Source of the DNA: Rhizobiales bacterium 2SD
GTDB taxonomy: Bacteria > Pseudomonadota > Alphaproteobacteria > Rhizobiales > Beijerinckiaceae
Direction of reading: 5' to 3'
Assembly: GCA_005502805.1 (NCBI GenBank)
Contig: SCMY01000001.1
Location: 248,001 to 312,000, forward strand
Length of the DNA: 64,000 nucleotides
Shown: positions 56,734 to 64,000 of the stretch, in pieces
Layout of the letters: each line of letters opens with the position of its first letter
Numbering within the stretch: position 1 is the stretch's first letter
Translations under genes and position numbers: made by a program
The notes under the pieces: model-generated
Seen by the model: only the letters and a program-made list of their open reading frames with translations
What the model was told of the DNA's origin: nothing
The model's database searches: none

Positions 56734-57918
56734 ATGGCGAACGACGTCGAAATCAGGCGCAGCATCTTGCGCCGGGAATTCGTAAAGGGCGCGATCCTGG
56801 CATCGATCGTGATTCCGCAAACGCTACGATCGGCCCAGGCTCAAGGCGGCCGAGACCTGGTCGCTTATGTCGGCTGTCGCACCACCAAGGAACGCAATGC
56901 GCGCGGCGAGGGCATAGGCGTCTATCGCATCGACGCAAACTCCGGCGAGTGGCGTCAAATACAGCTGCTCCGGGACATCATAAATCCGTCGTATCTGGCG
57001 CTCGATCGCACTGGCCGGCACCTCTATGCGGTGCATGGTGATTTCGGGGAGGCGAGCTCCTACTCCATCGATCCCAAGACGGGCGAGATAGCATTCTTGA
57101 ACAAGCAGGACTGTGGCGGGACGAACCCGGTTCATCTCACGCCTGACCAATCCAATCGGTTCATGCTCGTCGCAAACTACGCGACGGGCACCCTTGGTGC
57201 GCTTCCGATCGGGGCTGATGGCAGTCTTGCTCCTTTGGCGACGAAGATCGCGATCCCCGGGCAGCCGGGTCCGCACAGGACGCAGCAGAAGGGCATCCAT
57301 CCTCATCAAATTCCCTATGACCCCGCAGGGCGTTTTCTGATCGTGCCCGACAAGGGAGGCGACAAGGTTTCCGTCTTTCGTTTCGATGCCGAGAAAGCGG
57401 CCTTTCTCCCCAACGAGCCGGCCTCGGTGAAGGGGCGCGAGGGGGCTGGTTGCCGGCATGTCAGCTTCCATCCCTCTAAACCCTTGGCCTATTTGACCAA
57501 CGAGCTCGACTCGACGGTTACCACCTATGCCTGGGACGGCGACAAGGGTGTGCTCAAGCCGTTGCAGATTGTGCCGGCCACACCTCAGGAATTCACCGGA
57601 GACAACACGGCGGCAGGGATCGAAGCGTCAGCGGATGGTCGCTTTCTCTATGTGTCCAATCGCGGCCACGACAGTATCGCGACCTTCGCGATCGACCCGG
57701 GAAACGGCCTGCTGAAGCCTGACAACTGGGTCTCGACGCAGGGTAAGCAGCCGCGTTTTTTCACGATCGCGCCCACGGGCGATCACCTTTATGCAGCCAA
57801 CGAGAACAGCGACACGATTGTTGACCTTGCTATCGACAGGGTAACGGGACGTCTGACGCCGACAGGTCAGATCATCCGCACGGGAAGCCCAACCTGCATC
57901 GTGTTTCGGCAAGCCTGA
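56734..57918 (+). CDS. Tat-exported lactonase, 7-bladed propeller (6-phosphogluconolactonase-like)
   Basis: A 394-aa lactonase of the YbhE/3-carboxymuconate-lactonizing-like propeller family. The N-terminus has a twin-arginine signal (RREFVKGAILASIVIPQTL, cleavage after AQA). Blade repeats such as NPSYLALDRTGRHLYAVHGD, HVSFHPSKPLAYLTNELDST and ASADGRFLYVSNRGHDSIA follow. Export and position after the tricarboxylate transporter suggest that it opens a tricarboxylate lactone (for example isocitrate or hydroxycitrate lactone) outside the cytoplasm so that TctC can bind the product. That link is inference. Confidence 0.85.
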   Translation: MANDVEIRRSILRREFVKGAILASIVIPQTLRSAQAQGGRDLVAYVGCRTTKERNARGEGIGVYRIDANSGEWRQIQLLRDIINPSYLALDRTGRHLYAVHGDFGEASSYSIDPKTGEIAFLNKQDCGGTNPVHLTPDQSNRFMLVANYATGTLGALPIGADGSLAPLATKIAIPGQPGPHRTQQKGIHPHQIPYDPAGRFLIVPDKGGDKVSVFRFDAEKAAFLPNEPASVKGREGAGCRHVSFHPSKPLAYLTNELDSTVTTYAWDGDKGVLKPLQIVPATPQEFTGDNTAAGIEASADGRFLYVSNRGHDSIATFAIDPGNGLLKPDNWVSTQGKQPRFFTIAPTGDHLYAANENSDTIVDLAIDRVTGRLTPTGQIIRTGSPTCIVFRQA

Positions 57919-57951
57919 CCGAGACCACCTGATGGCGGGGGACCATTGGCC

Positions 57952-58136
57952 ATGGCCAGTACGCCATCGGAATTCCATGAAAAGCTGAAGAGGCGGGAGG
58001 GCCTGCTCGTTCCCGGCGCAGCCAACCCTCTCGCCGCCCTGTGATCGCCGACCTCGGCTATGAGGCCGCCCACCTCTCCGGTGCGGGCCTGACCAACACG
58101 CATCTCGGATTGCCTGACCTGGCGTTCGCGAGCTGA
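57952..58136 (+). pseudogene. Frameshifted, truncated isocitrate lyase/PEP mutase-family remnant
   Basis: ATG 57952 opens MASTPSEFHEKLKRREGLLV followed by PGAANPLAA and then TGA. In a shifted frame the similarity resumes at once with VIADLGYEAAHLSGAGLTNT followed by HLGLPDLAFA, then TGA at about 58134-58136. Together these are the first 60 or so residues of an isocitrate-lyase/PEP-mutase-family protein of about 290 aa; the rest is missing. The gene has therefore suffered a frameshift and a deletion. The remaining gap to 58324 shows nothing that I recognise. The intact relative at 4705-5655 may cover the same step. Confidence 0.75.
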
Positions 58137-58324
58137 GGCGGGATTGTGCATTCGCGGCCGGATCTCCGGAGCCTCTGCCGTTCCTATGTTGGCTTTCTCG
58201 GTTGGTTGCTGGTGTCGGATCATCACAGGATCGAGCAGTCAGATGGTCCAGGGGCTGCGCCGGTATCGGGCCGCAGGCGCCACTTCCAGACGTTAGGACT
58301 CTGCCCGGAAGGGGACATTCGCGC

Positions 58325-59857
58325 TTAGGCTGCTGCGCGTGGGCGCGCCGCATAGAGCACGCCCATCGTTGCCACGGCCAGGAACGCGCCCAGCATCGCC
58401 GCCAGATAGTTGCCAGCCAGCAAGGGCCAGATTCCGACCGCAACCATCGTCAAGGCCAGAAGCTCTAGGAGCGTCACGGAGATGGGACTCTTCATGCGCC
58501 GCCTGATCATGCCGGTCCTCGCCAGTCTCGGTTGATGCCAGATGTTAACGAAGATGCCGCAGGCGATGGCGCATGCAACACCGAGCAAACCGACCAGACC
58601 GGCCCAGGCATCGAACATCAGCAAGAGCATCAACGGCGGTGCGGCGATCGTGACTGCAAGCCAGGATATGGCGCCAAAACGGGCGCGCTCGCGTAGGCGG
58701 GGGTCCAGCGGTGCGGTCAAGGCCAGTTCGGCTGCTTCGTCTGCCGACATCGCGATCCAGGTCAGCCCGCCGGCAATCTGGCCACACAGAACGATCAGGA
58801 CCGGCACGAGCGCCGAGGCATCATTCGCCCCGCTCGCAACCCGATAGACTGTCACGACGGCGATCGGGATCAGAAAAATGCATTGCATCAGGATCTGCGA
58901 CAACAGCCACGGATCGCGTAGAATGATGCGCCGTTCCTTGAGCATCAGTGCCCCCAATTGTGAGGCTCCGAAGGATGCGCGACTCCGCCTGGCGCGGGCT
59001 GGAACTGCAGACGCCGACCCTGCTGCGAGGACCGCATTGCGCACAAAGCTCTCGGCAAGGCCGGTGAACATCAGCACCGCCATCAGCGCAGCGCAGGCAA
59101 CCACAGCCAAGAGGGCCACAACATCGCCCGTCACGGCGCGGGCAGGCAGCATCGCCAATTGCCAAACAAGTGACTGATGGTTGGCCACATAGTCCGCGGC
59201 GAGGGCATCCTTCGGACCTGGCCCAAAAATCGCGTCCCACCTCACCATCACAAGCACCAACAGACCGGCCAGCGCTGCCGCAACCTGCGCCGCGACACGC
59301 GTGCTCCGGATACCGATAAGGCGAACCAGGCCCATTGCCAGTCCGATCGCGATGGCCGTTGCGCTGAGCGCGAGGGCCAGGATCAGGGGCAGGCCAGCCA
59401 ACCAGTGAGGTCCGTGCTGCACTGCCAGCAGGATCAGCATCGGCGCGCCGTAAAAACCGGCTTTTGTAAGCGTGAAACCAAAGACGTTGAGAGCCCTGAC
59501 CAGCAGCACCGTTTGCGGAGGCAGGGGCGCGGAGAACATCAGATCGTAGTCGCCGCGCGCGTAAAGCGCATAGGCGGCGGAATCGAGCGCGGCTGAGATC
59601 ATGAGGACGAACAGGAAGGCAAGATTGATCGTCAATGTGATCTGAAGGCGCGGATCGGCAGGGTCCAGTTCGCCGGCCGTCATCAGCAGAAGTTGCGACA
59701 CGCCGAAAATGATCGTGCAGACCACAGCCAACACGCCCGCGATGCGCCAGGGACGCATTGCCGTTTTCGGGCCTGCCATGTCGGCAATGCCGCGCAATGC
59801 CAGGCGGGCTTCGAGCGCCAGCACGGCGCGGGTCGCACCGGACACAAGAGCCTTCAC
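58325..59857 (-). CDS. ABC-2-type transporter permease
   Basis: A 510-aa membrane protein with around ten to twelve hydrophobic segments, for example IAGVLAVVCTIIFGVSQLLL, AFLFVLMISAALDSAAYAL and LLALTMVAVGIWPLLAG. A central cytoplasmic loop LGALMLKERRIILRDPWLLSQIL is typical of large ABC exporters. GTG 59857 follows the ATPase stop by one base, giving coupled translation. The frame extends upstream inside the ATPase gene without homology. Substrate unknown. Confidence 0.85.
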   Translation of the reverse strand: MKALVSGATRAVLALEARLALRGIADMAGPKTAMRPWRIAGVLAVVCTIIFGVSQLLLMTAGELDPADPRLQITLTINLAFLFVLMISAALDSAAYALYARGDYDLMFSAPLPPQTVLLVRALNVFGFTLTKAGFYGAPMLILLAVQHGPHWLAGLPLILALALSATAIAIGLAMGLVRLIGIRSTRVAAQVAAALAGLLVLVMVRWDAIFGPGPKDALAADYVANHQSLVWQLAMLPARAVTGDVVALLAVVACAALMAVLMFTGLAESFVRNAVLAAGSASAVPARARRSRASFGASQLGALMLKERRIILRDPWLLSQILMQCIFLIPIAVVTVYRVASGANDASALVPVLIVLCGQIAGGLTWIAMSADEAAELALTAPLDPRLRERARFGAISWLAVTIAAPPLMLLLMFDAWAGLVGLLGVACAIACGIFVNIWHQPRLARTGMIRRRMKSPISVTLLELLALTMVAVGIWPLLAGNYLAAMLGAFLAVATMGVLYAARPRAAA

Positions 59858-59858
59858 C

Positions 59859-60608
59859 TCAGGCTGCCTCTTCGCGCCCGACGACATCGAGGAAAACATC
59901 TTCAAGGGAGGAACTCTGGGGGGCGCCACCATTGCGCAGTTCGGCCATCGTGCCTTCGCAGACCAGCCTGCCATTGCGGATGATGCCGATGCGGTCACTG
60001 AGCCGTTCAGCAACTTCGAGGATATGCGTGGTGAGGATCACCGCCACGCCGGTTGCGACACGTTCCCGAAGCAGTTCCTTCACGTGGCGCGCCATCGACG
60101 CGTCGAGGCCTGTCAGCGGCTCGTCAAGGATCAGCAACTCGGGTTCGTGAATCAACGCGCCAGCAAGGGCAACCTTTTGGCGCATACCTTTGGAAAAGCC
60201 CTCGCAGCGTTGATCTGCCACGCGGGTCAGCTCGAGGGTCTCCAGCAGGGCGTCGCGGCGCAGCTTTGCGAGCTTTGGCTCGACTTGCCAAAGTCCGGAG
60301 ACAAAATCGAGATACTCGACGGGCGTGAGCTTGTCGTAAACCATCGGTTCATCTGGGAGCCACGCCACCACACGTTTTGCCGCAACCGGATCAAGCAGGC
60401 GGTTGATCCCGCAAATGCTGATCTCGCCTAGATCCGGAGAGAGCAGCCCCGCGACAACCCTGAGCGAAGTGGTCTTGCCGGCCCCGTTCGGACCCAGCAA
60501 TGCGTAGAGCTCGCCACGCCGTACACTGAGATCAAGGCCGTTGACAGCTGTGAAGCCGCCAAAGCGCTTCACCAGACCGCGAACAACCAGCGCATCATGG
60601 TCGCTCAT
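59859..60608 (-). CDS. ABC exporter ATPase (CcmA family)
   Basis: A 249-aa ATPase with Walker A GPNGAGKTTS (39-48), a Q-loop near LPDEPMVYDKLTP, signature FSKGMRQKVALAGAL, Walker B LLILDEPLTGLD and H-loop TTHILEVAERL. The FSKGMRQ signature marks drug- or polysaccharide-type ABC exporters. It pairs with the permease directly downstream. The gap 60609-60873 to the MFS gene holds no recognisable feature. Confidence 0.92.
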   Translation of the reverse strand: MSDHDALVVRGLVKRFGGFTAVNGLDLSVRRGELYALLGPNGAGKTTSLRVVAGLLSPDLGEISICGINRLLDPVAAKRVVAWLPDEPMVYDKLTPVEYLDFVSGLWQVEPKLAKLRRDALLETLELTRVADQRCEGFSKGMRQKVALAGALIHEPELLILDEPLTGLDASMARHVKELLRERVATGVAVILTTHILEVAERLSDRIGIIRNGRLVCEGTMAELRNGGAPQSSSLEDVFLDVVGREEAA

Positions 60609-60873
60609 TCGAACGCTCCCATCATTCTGGGATGCTATGCGGCATCGCTGGTGACGTTCAGGTTAAACTGACTGGCCTTCCGCCGGTTTTGTGGGCTCCG
60701 AGATGAGGTGCCGTATGAAGCCGGAGATGCTCCTTTCAGCCAAAGCCCGCGGCGGCGTAGCGCCAGGAGCCGAGATTGGCATGCTGCCCGGAAGCGGACA
60801 CCGGAACGCCGCTGATCGGAGTTGGCTCCAAGTTCCAAACTGCCGCGGTGCTCGCAAAGGCCGGCGCGGCCGC

Positions 60874-62103
60874 CTAGCCCTCTGCCGTAGCCGTCCGGGC
60901 AAGCAGGAGCAGAGCCAGAGCGGCTACGCCGGAGAGAGCGACCAACACCGCGGTACTGGCCGAAAGTCCGGTACGCTCCATCATCACGGCGAACGCCAGT
61001 GGCGCTGCGGCACGAATGACGAGACCGGGCGCGGACAGTTTGCCGAGCATGGCGCCATAGCCGGCTGGGCCGAAGAGCTGGAGCGGTACTGTGCCGCGCA
61101 CGATCGAGCTCAGGCCCATGCTGACGCCGTAGGCGATGGCAAATAGCCCAGCGAGGGCAGCCGTCCCGCCGCCGAAGACCAGTAGAATGAACCCGAGCGG
61201 CATGAGGGCGCCGGAAACCCATGCCGTTGTCACGGGAGGCACATTGGTGCCGAACAGCATCTCGATGAGCCGCCCGGTCACCTGCGAGGGGCCGACCATG
61301 GCCCCGAATGTGACTGCCAGCGCCGCGCTGAAGCCGAAGCCCTGCAGCAGTGTCAGCATATGCACCGACATGGCCGACACGACGAAGCCCTGCAGCGAGA
61401 ACGCGACCGCCAGCAGGACGAAGGCGCGTTGGCGCGCGGCGCCAACGAGATAGCCGTCGGCAGTTGTCGCTCCGGTCGATCGGGCGGGCTTGGCGGCATG
61501 CACCGGCGCGCCGCGAGGCAACAGCAAAACATGCAATGGCAGGGCCAGAAGCAGATACCCTACGGCATAGATCTGATAGATCGCCCGCCAGTCCGCCTGC
61601 GCCAGCAATGCGGTCGTGAGGGGCCAGAACAAGGTCGAGGCGAAGCCACCGATCAACGTCAACTTGCTGATGGCGCGCCTGGCGCTCGCGCCATGGGCCT
61701 GAGTGAGAGCCGTGAAGGCGGCGTCGTACAGAACCAGCGTCGATACGACCTCCAGCATGATCATCGCCGCGTAGTAGCTGATCAGCCCCTCCGCCTTGGA
61801 TAGGGCAAAAAGCGACAGGCTCGCCAACGCGCTGCCGATGCTCATCATCCAACGTGTGCCGAAACTGTCGATCAGGCGCCCCGCAAACGGCGCGGCCAGC
61901 CCCCCGGCGAGCAGTCCAACGGCGAAGCCGCCATAGGTCCATTCGGGAACCCAGCCAAAACTCCTGGTCATCCCCGGCGCGAGGACGGCAAACGCATAGT
62001 AGAGCGTGCCGTAGCCGGCGACCTGGGTGACGCCCAGAGCGAGGATGAGGCCGGTTCCCGCGGTGGGGACCGGGCTCGCTTGCGACTGGACAGATGTCGT
62101 CAT
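60874..62103 (-). CDS. MFS transporter of the arsenic-type operon
   Basis: A 409-aa major-facilitator protein with twelve predicted membrane segments, for example LILALGVTQVAGYGTLYYAF, GLLAGGLAAPFAGRLIDSFGTRWMM (the loop 2-3 motif) and AAPLAFAVMMERTG. Its start overlaps the flavoprotein stop (ATGA). Given an ArsR gene and a cysteine-tailed flavoprotein in the same transcript, it may export an arsenical; ArsK of Agrobacterium is a known MFS arsenite carrier, though I cannot confirm similarity. Confidence 0.87.
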   Translation of the reverse strand: MTTSVQSQASPVPTAGTGLILALGVTQVAGYGTLYYAFAVLAPGMTRSFGWVPEWTYGGFAVGLLAGGLAAPFAGRLIDSFGTRWMMSIGSALASLSLFALSKAEGLISYYAAMIMLEVVSTLVLYDAAFTALTQAHGASARRAISKLTLIGGFASTLFWPLTTALLAQADWRAIYQIYAVGYLLLALPLHVLLLPRGAPVHAAKPARSTGATTADGYLVGAARQRAFVLLAVAFSLQGFVVSAMSVHMLTLLQGFGFSAALAVTFGAMVGPSQVTGRLIEMLFGTNVPPVTTAWVSGALMPLGFILLVFGGGTAALAGLFAIAYGVSMGLSSIVRGTVPLQLFGPAGYGAMLGKLSAPGLVIRAAAPLAFAVMMERTGLSASTAVLVALSGVAALALLLLARTATAEG

Positions 62104-63497
62104 TTCGCTTGAGCTGTCTCATTCAGCTTCGGCGAGCTGCCGCAGCCGCAGCCAGTCTCGCCCTGTGCCTTGGCGGAAGCATCTTCGGCACAGCAGGCGT
62201 CTACGCTCCTCGGAGCTGGACCGCCACAGCACCCGCCTGCGCTTTCTGGCGCGGTCGTGCACACGCCTGTTTCAGGTAAAACGAGCTGGACATCGTCAGC
62301 CGCAGCCATGTCGCCCGCGATTGCGGCAACCACCGAACGAACCTGCTCATAGCCCGTCAGCATCAGGAAGGTCGGCGCGCGGCCATAGCTCTTGATGCCA
62401 ACCGTGTAGAAGCCGGGCTCGGGATGGGACAGCTCGCGGTGGCCGTGCGGAGGCACCGAGCCGCAGGAATGCAGATTTGGGTCGATCATCGGACCGAGTG
62501 CCCTGGCGCTCTCCAGCGATGGATCAAGCTCGATGCGCAGTTCGCGGGTCAGAGAAAGGTCAGGACGCTGACCCGTGCAAACCACGATCCGATCGACAGC
62601 GGAGATGGAGCGAAGACCGTCGGGCGTCTCGCCGTCGAGCGCGAGCCGGCCATTCACCTCCCGCACCGTAGTGGCCGCGAAACTGGTGACGAGTTCGATG
62701 CCACCCGCTTCGACGAGCTGGCGCAGCCTATGGCCGAGATCGCCGCGGGCCGTGAGTTGGTCGTTGGCGCCGCCGCCATAGACACGGGACAGGTTGGTGC
62801 TGCGCGTCAGCCAGATCGCCTTGGTGGCGGGTTCGGTGCTGGCGAGCTCGACCAGGTCGAGCAGCACGTTCGCTGCAGAATGGCCTGCGCCGACGACGAC
62901 CGTGGTAAGCCCGGCATAGGTTGCGCGATCCCGGCCAAGGACATCGGGAATGTTGTAGGCGATCCGGTCGGCAGAGGCTTCTTCACCTTCGGCAGCCACA
63001 CCACCCGCTCCGAGCGGGTTCGGCGACGTCCATGTTCCCGAGGCGTCGATTACCGCTCGCGCGAGCTCGCGGCGGACCCGGCCATCGCTGTCGACAATGG
63101 TCAGCTGGAACGGGTGCAACGCCCGGTCACGGCTGACGACCTTGTCGGCGCCGCGCCGCCCGATCGCCTTTACGCGTGCGCCATACTCGATGACCCGTGC
63201 CAGCTCAGGCGTTTGCGATAGGGGCATAAGATAGGCGCTGACGAGGTCGCCGCCGGTCGGATAGGCCGCTTCGTCCGGCGTCTGCCATCCCGCCTTCTCC
63301 AGCAATGAGCGGCCTGCCGGATCGATATTGTAAGCCCAGGGCGAGAACAGCCGAACATGGCCCCAATCGCTGACGCTCGCGCCAGCCGCGGCGCCGGCTT
63401 CGTAGACCTTCACGGAAAGGCCGCGTGCAACGAGATTGGCGGCGGCGGCAAGGCCTACCGGCCCAGCGCCGATGACGGCGATCGGTAGCTCCATCAT
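62100..63497 (-). CDS. Flavoprotein monooxygenase-like protein with Cys-rich tail (ArsO-like)
   Basis: A 465-aa FAD/NAD(P)-binding protein. PIAVIGAGPVGLAAAANLVARG is the first dinucleotide motif and TVVVGAGHSAANVLLDLVEL the second, as in flavin-containing monooxygenase relatives. The last 55 residues carry seven cysteines (413, 423-424, 435-436, 450, 452) in CC and CxC pairs, a pattern that can hold trivalent arsenic or another soft metal. It lies between arsR and the MFS gene. It could oxidise or chaperone an arsenical. ATG 63497 or 63494 starts it. Confidence 0.85.
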   Translation of the reverse strand: MMELPIAVIGAGPVGLAAAANLVARGLSVKVYEAGAAAGASVSDWGHVRLFSPWAYNIDPAGRSLLEKAGWQTPDEAAYPTGGDLVSAYLMPLSQTPELARVIEYGARVKAIGRRGADKVVSRDRALHPFQLTIVDSDGRVRRELARAVIDASGTWTSPNPLGAGGVAAEGEEASADRIAYNIPDVLGRDRATYAGLTTVVVGAGHSAANVLLDLVELASTEPATKAIWLTRSTNLSRVYGGGANDQLTARGDLGHRLRQLVEAGGIELVTSFAATTVREVNGRLALDGETPDGLRSISAVDRIVVCTGQRPDLSLTRELRIELDPSLESARALGPMIDPNLHSCGSVPPHGHRELSHPEPGFYTVGIKSYGRAPTFLMLTGYEQVRSVVAAIAGDMAAADDVQLVLPETGVCTTAPESAGGCCGGPAPRSVDACCAEDASAKAQGETGCGCGSSPKLNETAQAK

Positions 63498-63524
63498 GTC
63501 TTTATCTCCTATTATTCTAGAAAA

Positions 63525-63533
63525 ATCGAATTA
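63525..63533. promoter_or_regulatory. Repeated ATCGAATTA motif upstream of the flavoprotein gene
   Basis: ATCGAATTA occurs here and again at 63922-63930 near the end of the upstream pump gene, both times followed 1-3 nt later by a GGC. The two copies flank arsR and are candidate ArsR half-sites or remnants of a shared operator. Short motif, weak call. Confidence 0.35.
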
Positions 63534-63554
63534 GTTGGCAAATAAAAAGGCAGC

Positions 63555-63869
63555 TCATGCGGCCTGATTGGATGCAGAGCAGGCTTCGTCAGCGCAGCAC
63601 TCATCCGCGAGGAAGCCTACAAGGGCGGCCATGGCGGGATATTCGGCCCGGCAGATCAGGGTCGTGGCCTGCCGCTCCTGCGACACCAGCCCGTTCTGCA
63701 CAAGGCGCTGCAAATGGTGCGAGAGGGTCGAGGCCGGAATGCCCAGACGCTCCTGCACCTGATTGACCGGGAGCCCGCTATGACCGGCGCGGACCAGTAC
63801 CCGGTAGAGCTCAAGACGGGTCGGATTGCCGAGCGCTTCGAGCTGTTTTGCTGCTTCTTCGACTTTCAT
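63555..63869 (-). CDS. arsR: ArsR-family repressor
   Basis: A 104-aa ArsR/SmtB winged-helix protein: LGNPTRLELYRVLVRAG, then IPASTLSHHLQRLVQNGLV as the DNA-reading helix. Instead of the ELCVCDL motif it has a C-terminal Cys91-Cys92-x4-Cys97 set (ADECCADEAC), like the As(III) site of the Acidithiobacillus type, plus Cys73. This predicts a sensor for trivalent arsenic or antimony. It is upstream of the flavoprotein and MFS genes and preceded by an inverted repeat at 63869-63916. Confidence 0.92.
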   Translation of the reverse strand: MKVEEAAKQLEALGNPTRLELYRVLVRAGHSGLPVNQVQERLGIPASTLSHHLQRLVQNGLVSQERQATTLICRAEYPAMAALVGFLADECCADEACSASNQAA

Positions 63870-63916
63870 GGAAATAGATTGTGCCGTTCATCGATGCTCG
63901 TCAATCGCTATTTCCA
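63869..63916. promoter_or_regulatory. arsR promoter region with TGGAAATAG/CTATTTCCA inverted repeat
   Basis: TGGAAATAG (63869-63877, starting at the arsR ATG) and CTATTTCCA (63908-63916) are exact inverses 30 nt apart, and ATTG/CAAT lie just inside. The repeat spans the region where arsR transcription must start, so it is a likely autoregulatory operator. Confidence 0.5.
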
Positions 63917-63927
63917 AAATGATCGAA

Positions 63928-64000
63928 TTACTCGGCAGCCTGCACCTTCCGGAGGCTATCGGCGCGCTCGTACCAGCCCTTTGAGCCGTTCACGATCCAG
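63928..64000 (-). CDS. C-terminal end of a probable arsenite efflux pump (Acr3 type)
   Basis: The last 23 codons of a minus-strand gene, ending TAA at 63928, encode WIVNGSKGWYERADSLRKVQ followed by AAE. The IVN-S-GWYER pattern resembles the end of alphaproteobacterial Acr3 pumps as I remember them, and the neighbours are arsR, a Cys-tailed flavoprotein and an MFS gene. Only the tail is in the window, so the assignment is tentative. Confidence 0.5.
   Translation of the reverse strand, partial: WIVNGSKGWYERADSLRKVQAAE

Noticed and set aside
57952..58136. Selenocysteine or other recoding at the in-frame TGA of the lyase remnant
   Set aside because: Similarity resumes in another reading frame, so the TGA is a consequence of a frameshift, and the protein stops again after about 35 codons.

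Overview
The window is GC-rich, densely coded DNA with alphaproteobacterial gene content: FCD- and HutC-type GntR regulators, Bug/TctABC and Liv-type transporters, a cobalamin riboswitch, and many stop/start overlaps (ATGA). I would guess a soil-living Hyphomicrobiales (Bosea- or Methylobacterium-like). That placement is inference; no rRNA or tRNA is present to confirm it. Almost everything looks accessory: a chain of catabolic clusters, each with its own transporter and regulator.

Region 1 (1-13.95 kb) holds parts of N-heterocycle or cyclic-amide catabolism. These are an FMN reductase end, an LLM-class flavin monooxygenase, an SDR, a LysR regulator, a flavoprotein dehydrogenase, an isocitrate-lyase/PEP-mutase family lyase with an FCD GntR regulator, and a divergent operon of an aconitase-like hydratase, a cyclic amidohydrolase, an isochorismatase-fold amidase and a RidA protein. 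A flavoprotein hydroxylase with an Asp/Glu-racemase-fold partner follows, behind a strong palindromic operator.

Region 2 (13.97-23.1 kb) has a spermidine/putrescine-type ABC importer, an aldehyde dehydrogenase, a HutC-type GntR, a glutamate-1-semialdehyde-aminomutase-like aminotransferase and a divergent hydroxymethylbilane synthase.

Region 3 (23.4-27.4 kb) is a cobalamin riboswitch followed by a BtuFCD-like ABC importer and a methyltransferase. A second promoter with a near-perfect 10-1-10 palindrome lies between riboswitch and genes. Region 4 (27.7-31.7 kb) is one large gene for a membrane-bound single-module NRPS of the epsilon-poly-lysine-synthetase (Pls) type.

Region 5 (31.9-45.1 kb) is a probable TetR regulon. 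Three copies of the operator ATTGA-N7-TCAAT sit at the -35 regions of an alpha/beta-hydrolase gene that opens a long operon (flavin hydroxylase, thioesterase, maleate isomerase, Liv-type importer), of the tetR/VOC-enzyme divergent promoter, and of an aryl-acid adenylate ligase followed by an exported metallo-beta-lactamase-fold enzyme. The set reads as uptake, CoA activation, hydroxylation, thioester release, ring opening and maleate-to-fumarate conversion of an ortho-hydroxy aryl acid. No cupin gentisate dioxygenase is present, so the VOC protein plus its 86-aa neighbour may do the ring cleavage.

Region 6 (45.3-48.7 kb) is a fold-II PLP enzyme with an amino-acid binding protein, divergent from a LysR gene. 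Region 7 (48.9-58.1 kb) is a tricarboxylate cluster: a GntR with two winged-helix domains, a PrpF-family isomerase, a second aconitase, TctCBA, a Tat-exported lactonase and a frameshifted isocitrate-lyase-family remnant. Region 8 (58.3-64 kb) has an ABC-2-type exporter and an arsenic-type operon (MFS carrier, flavoprotein with a Cys-rich tail, ArsR, and the end of a probable Acr3 pump).
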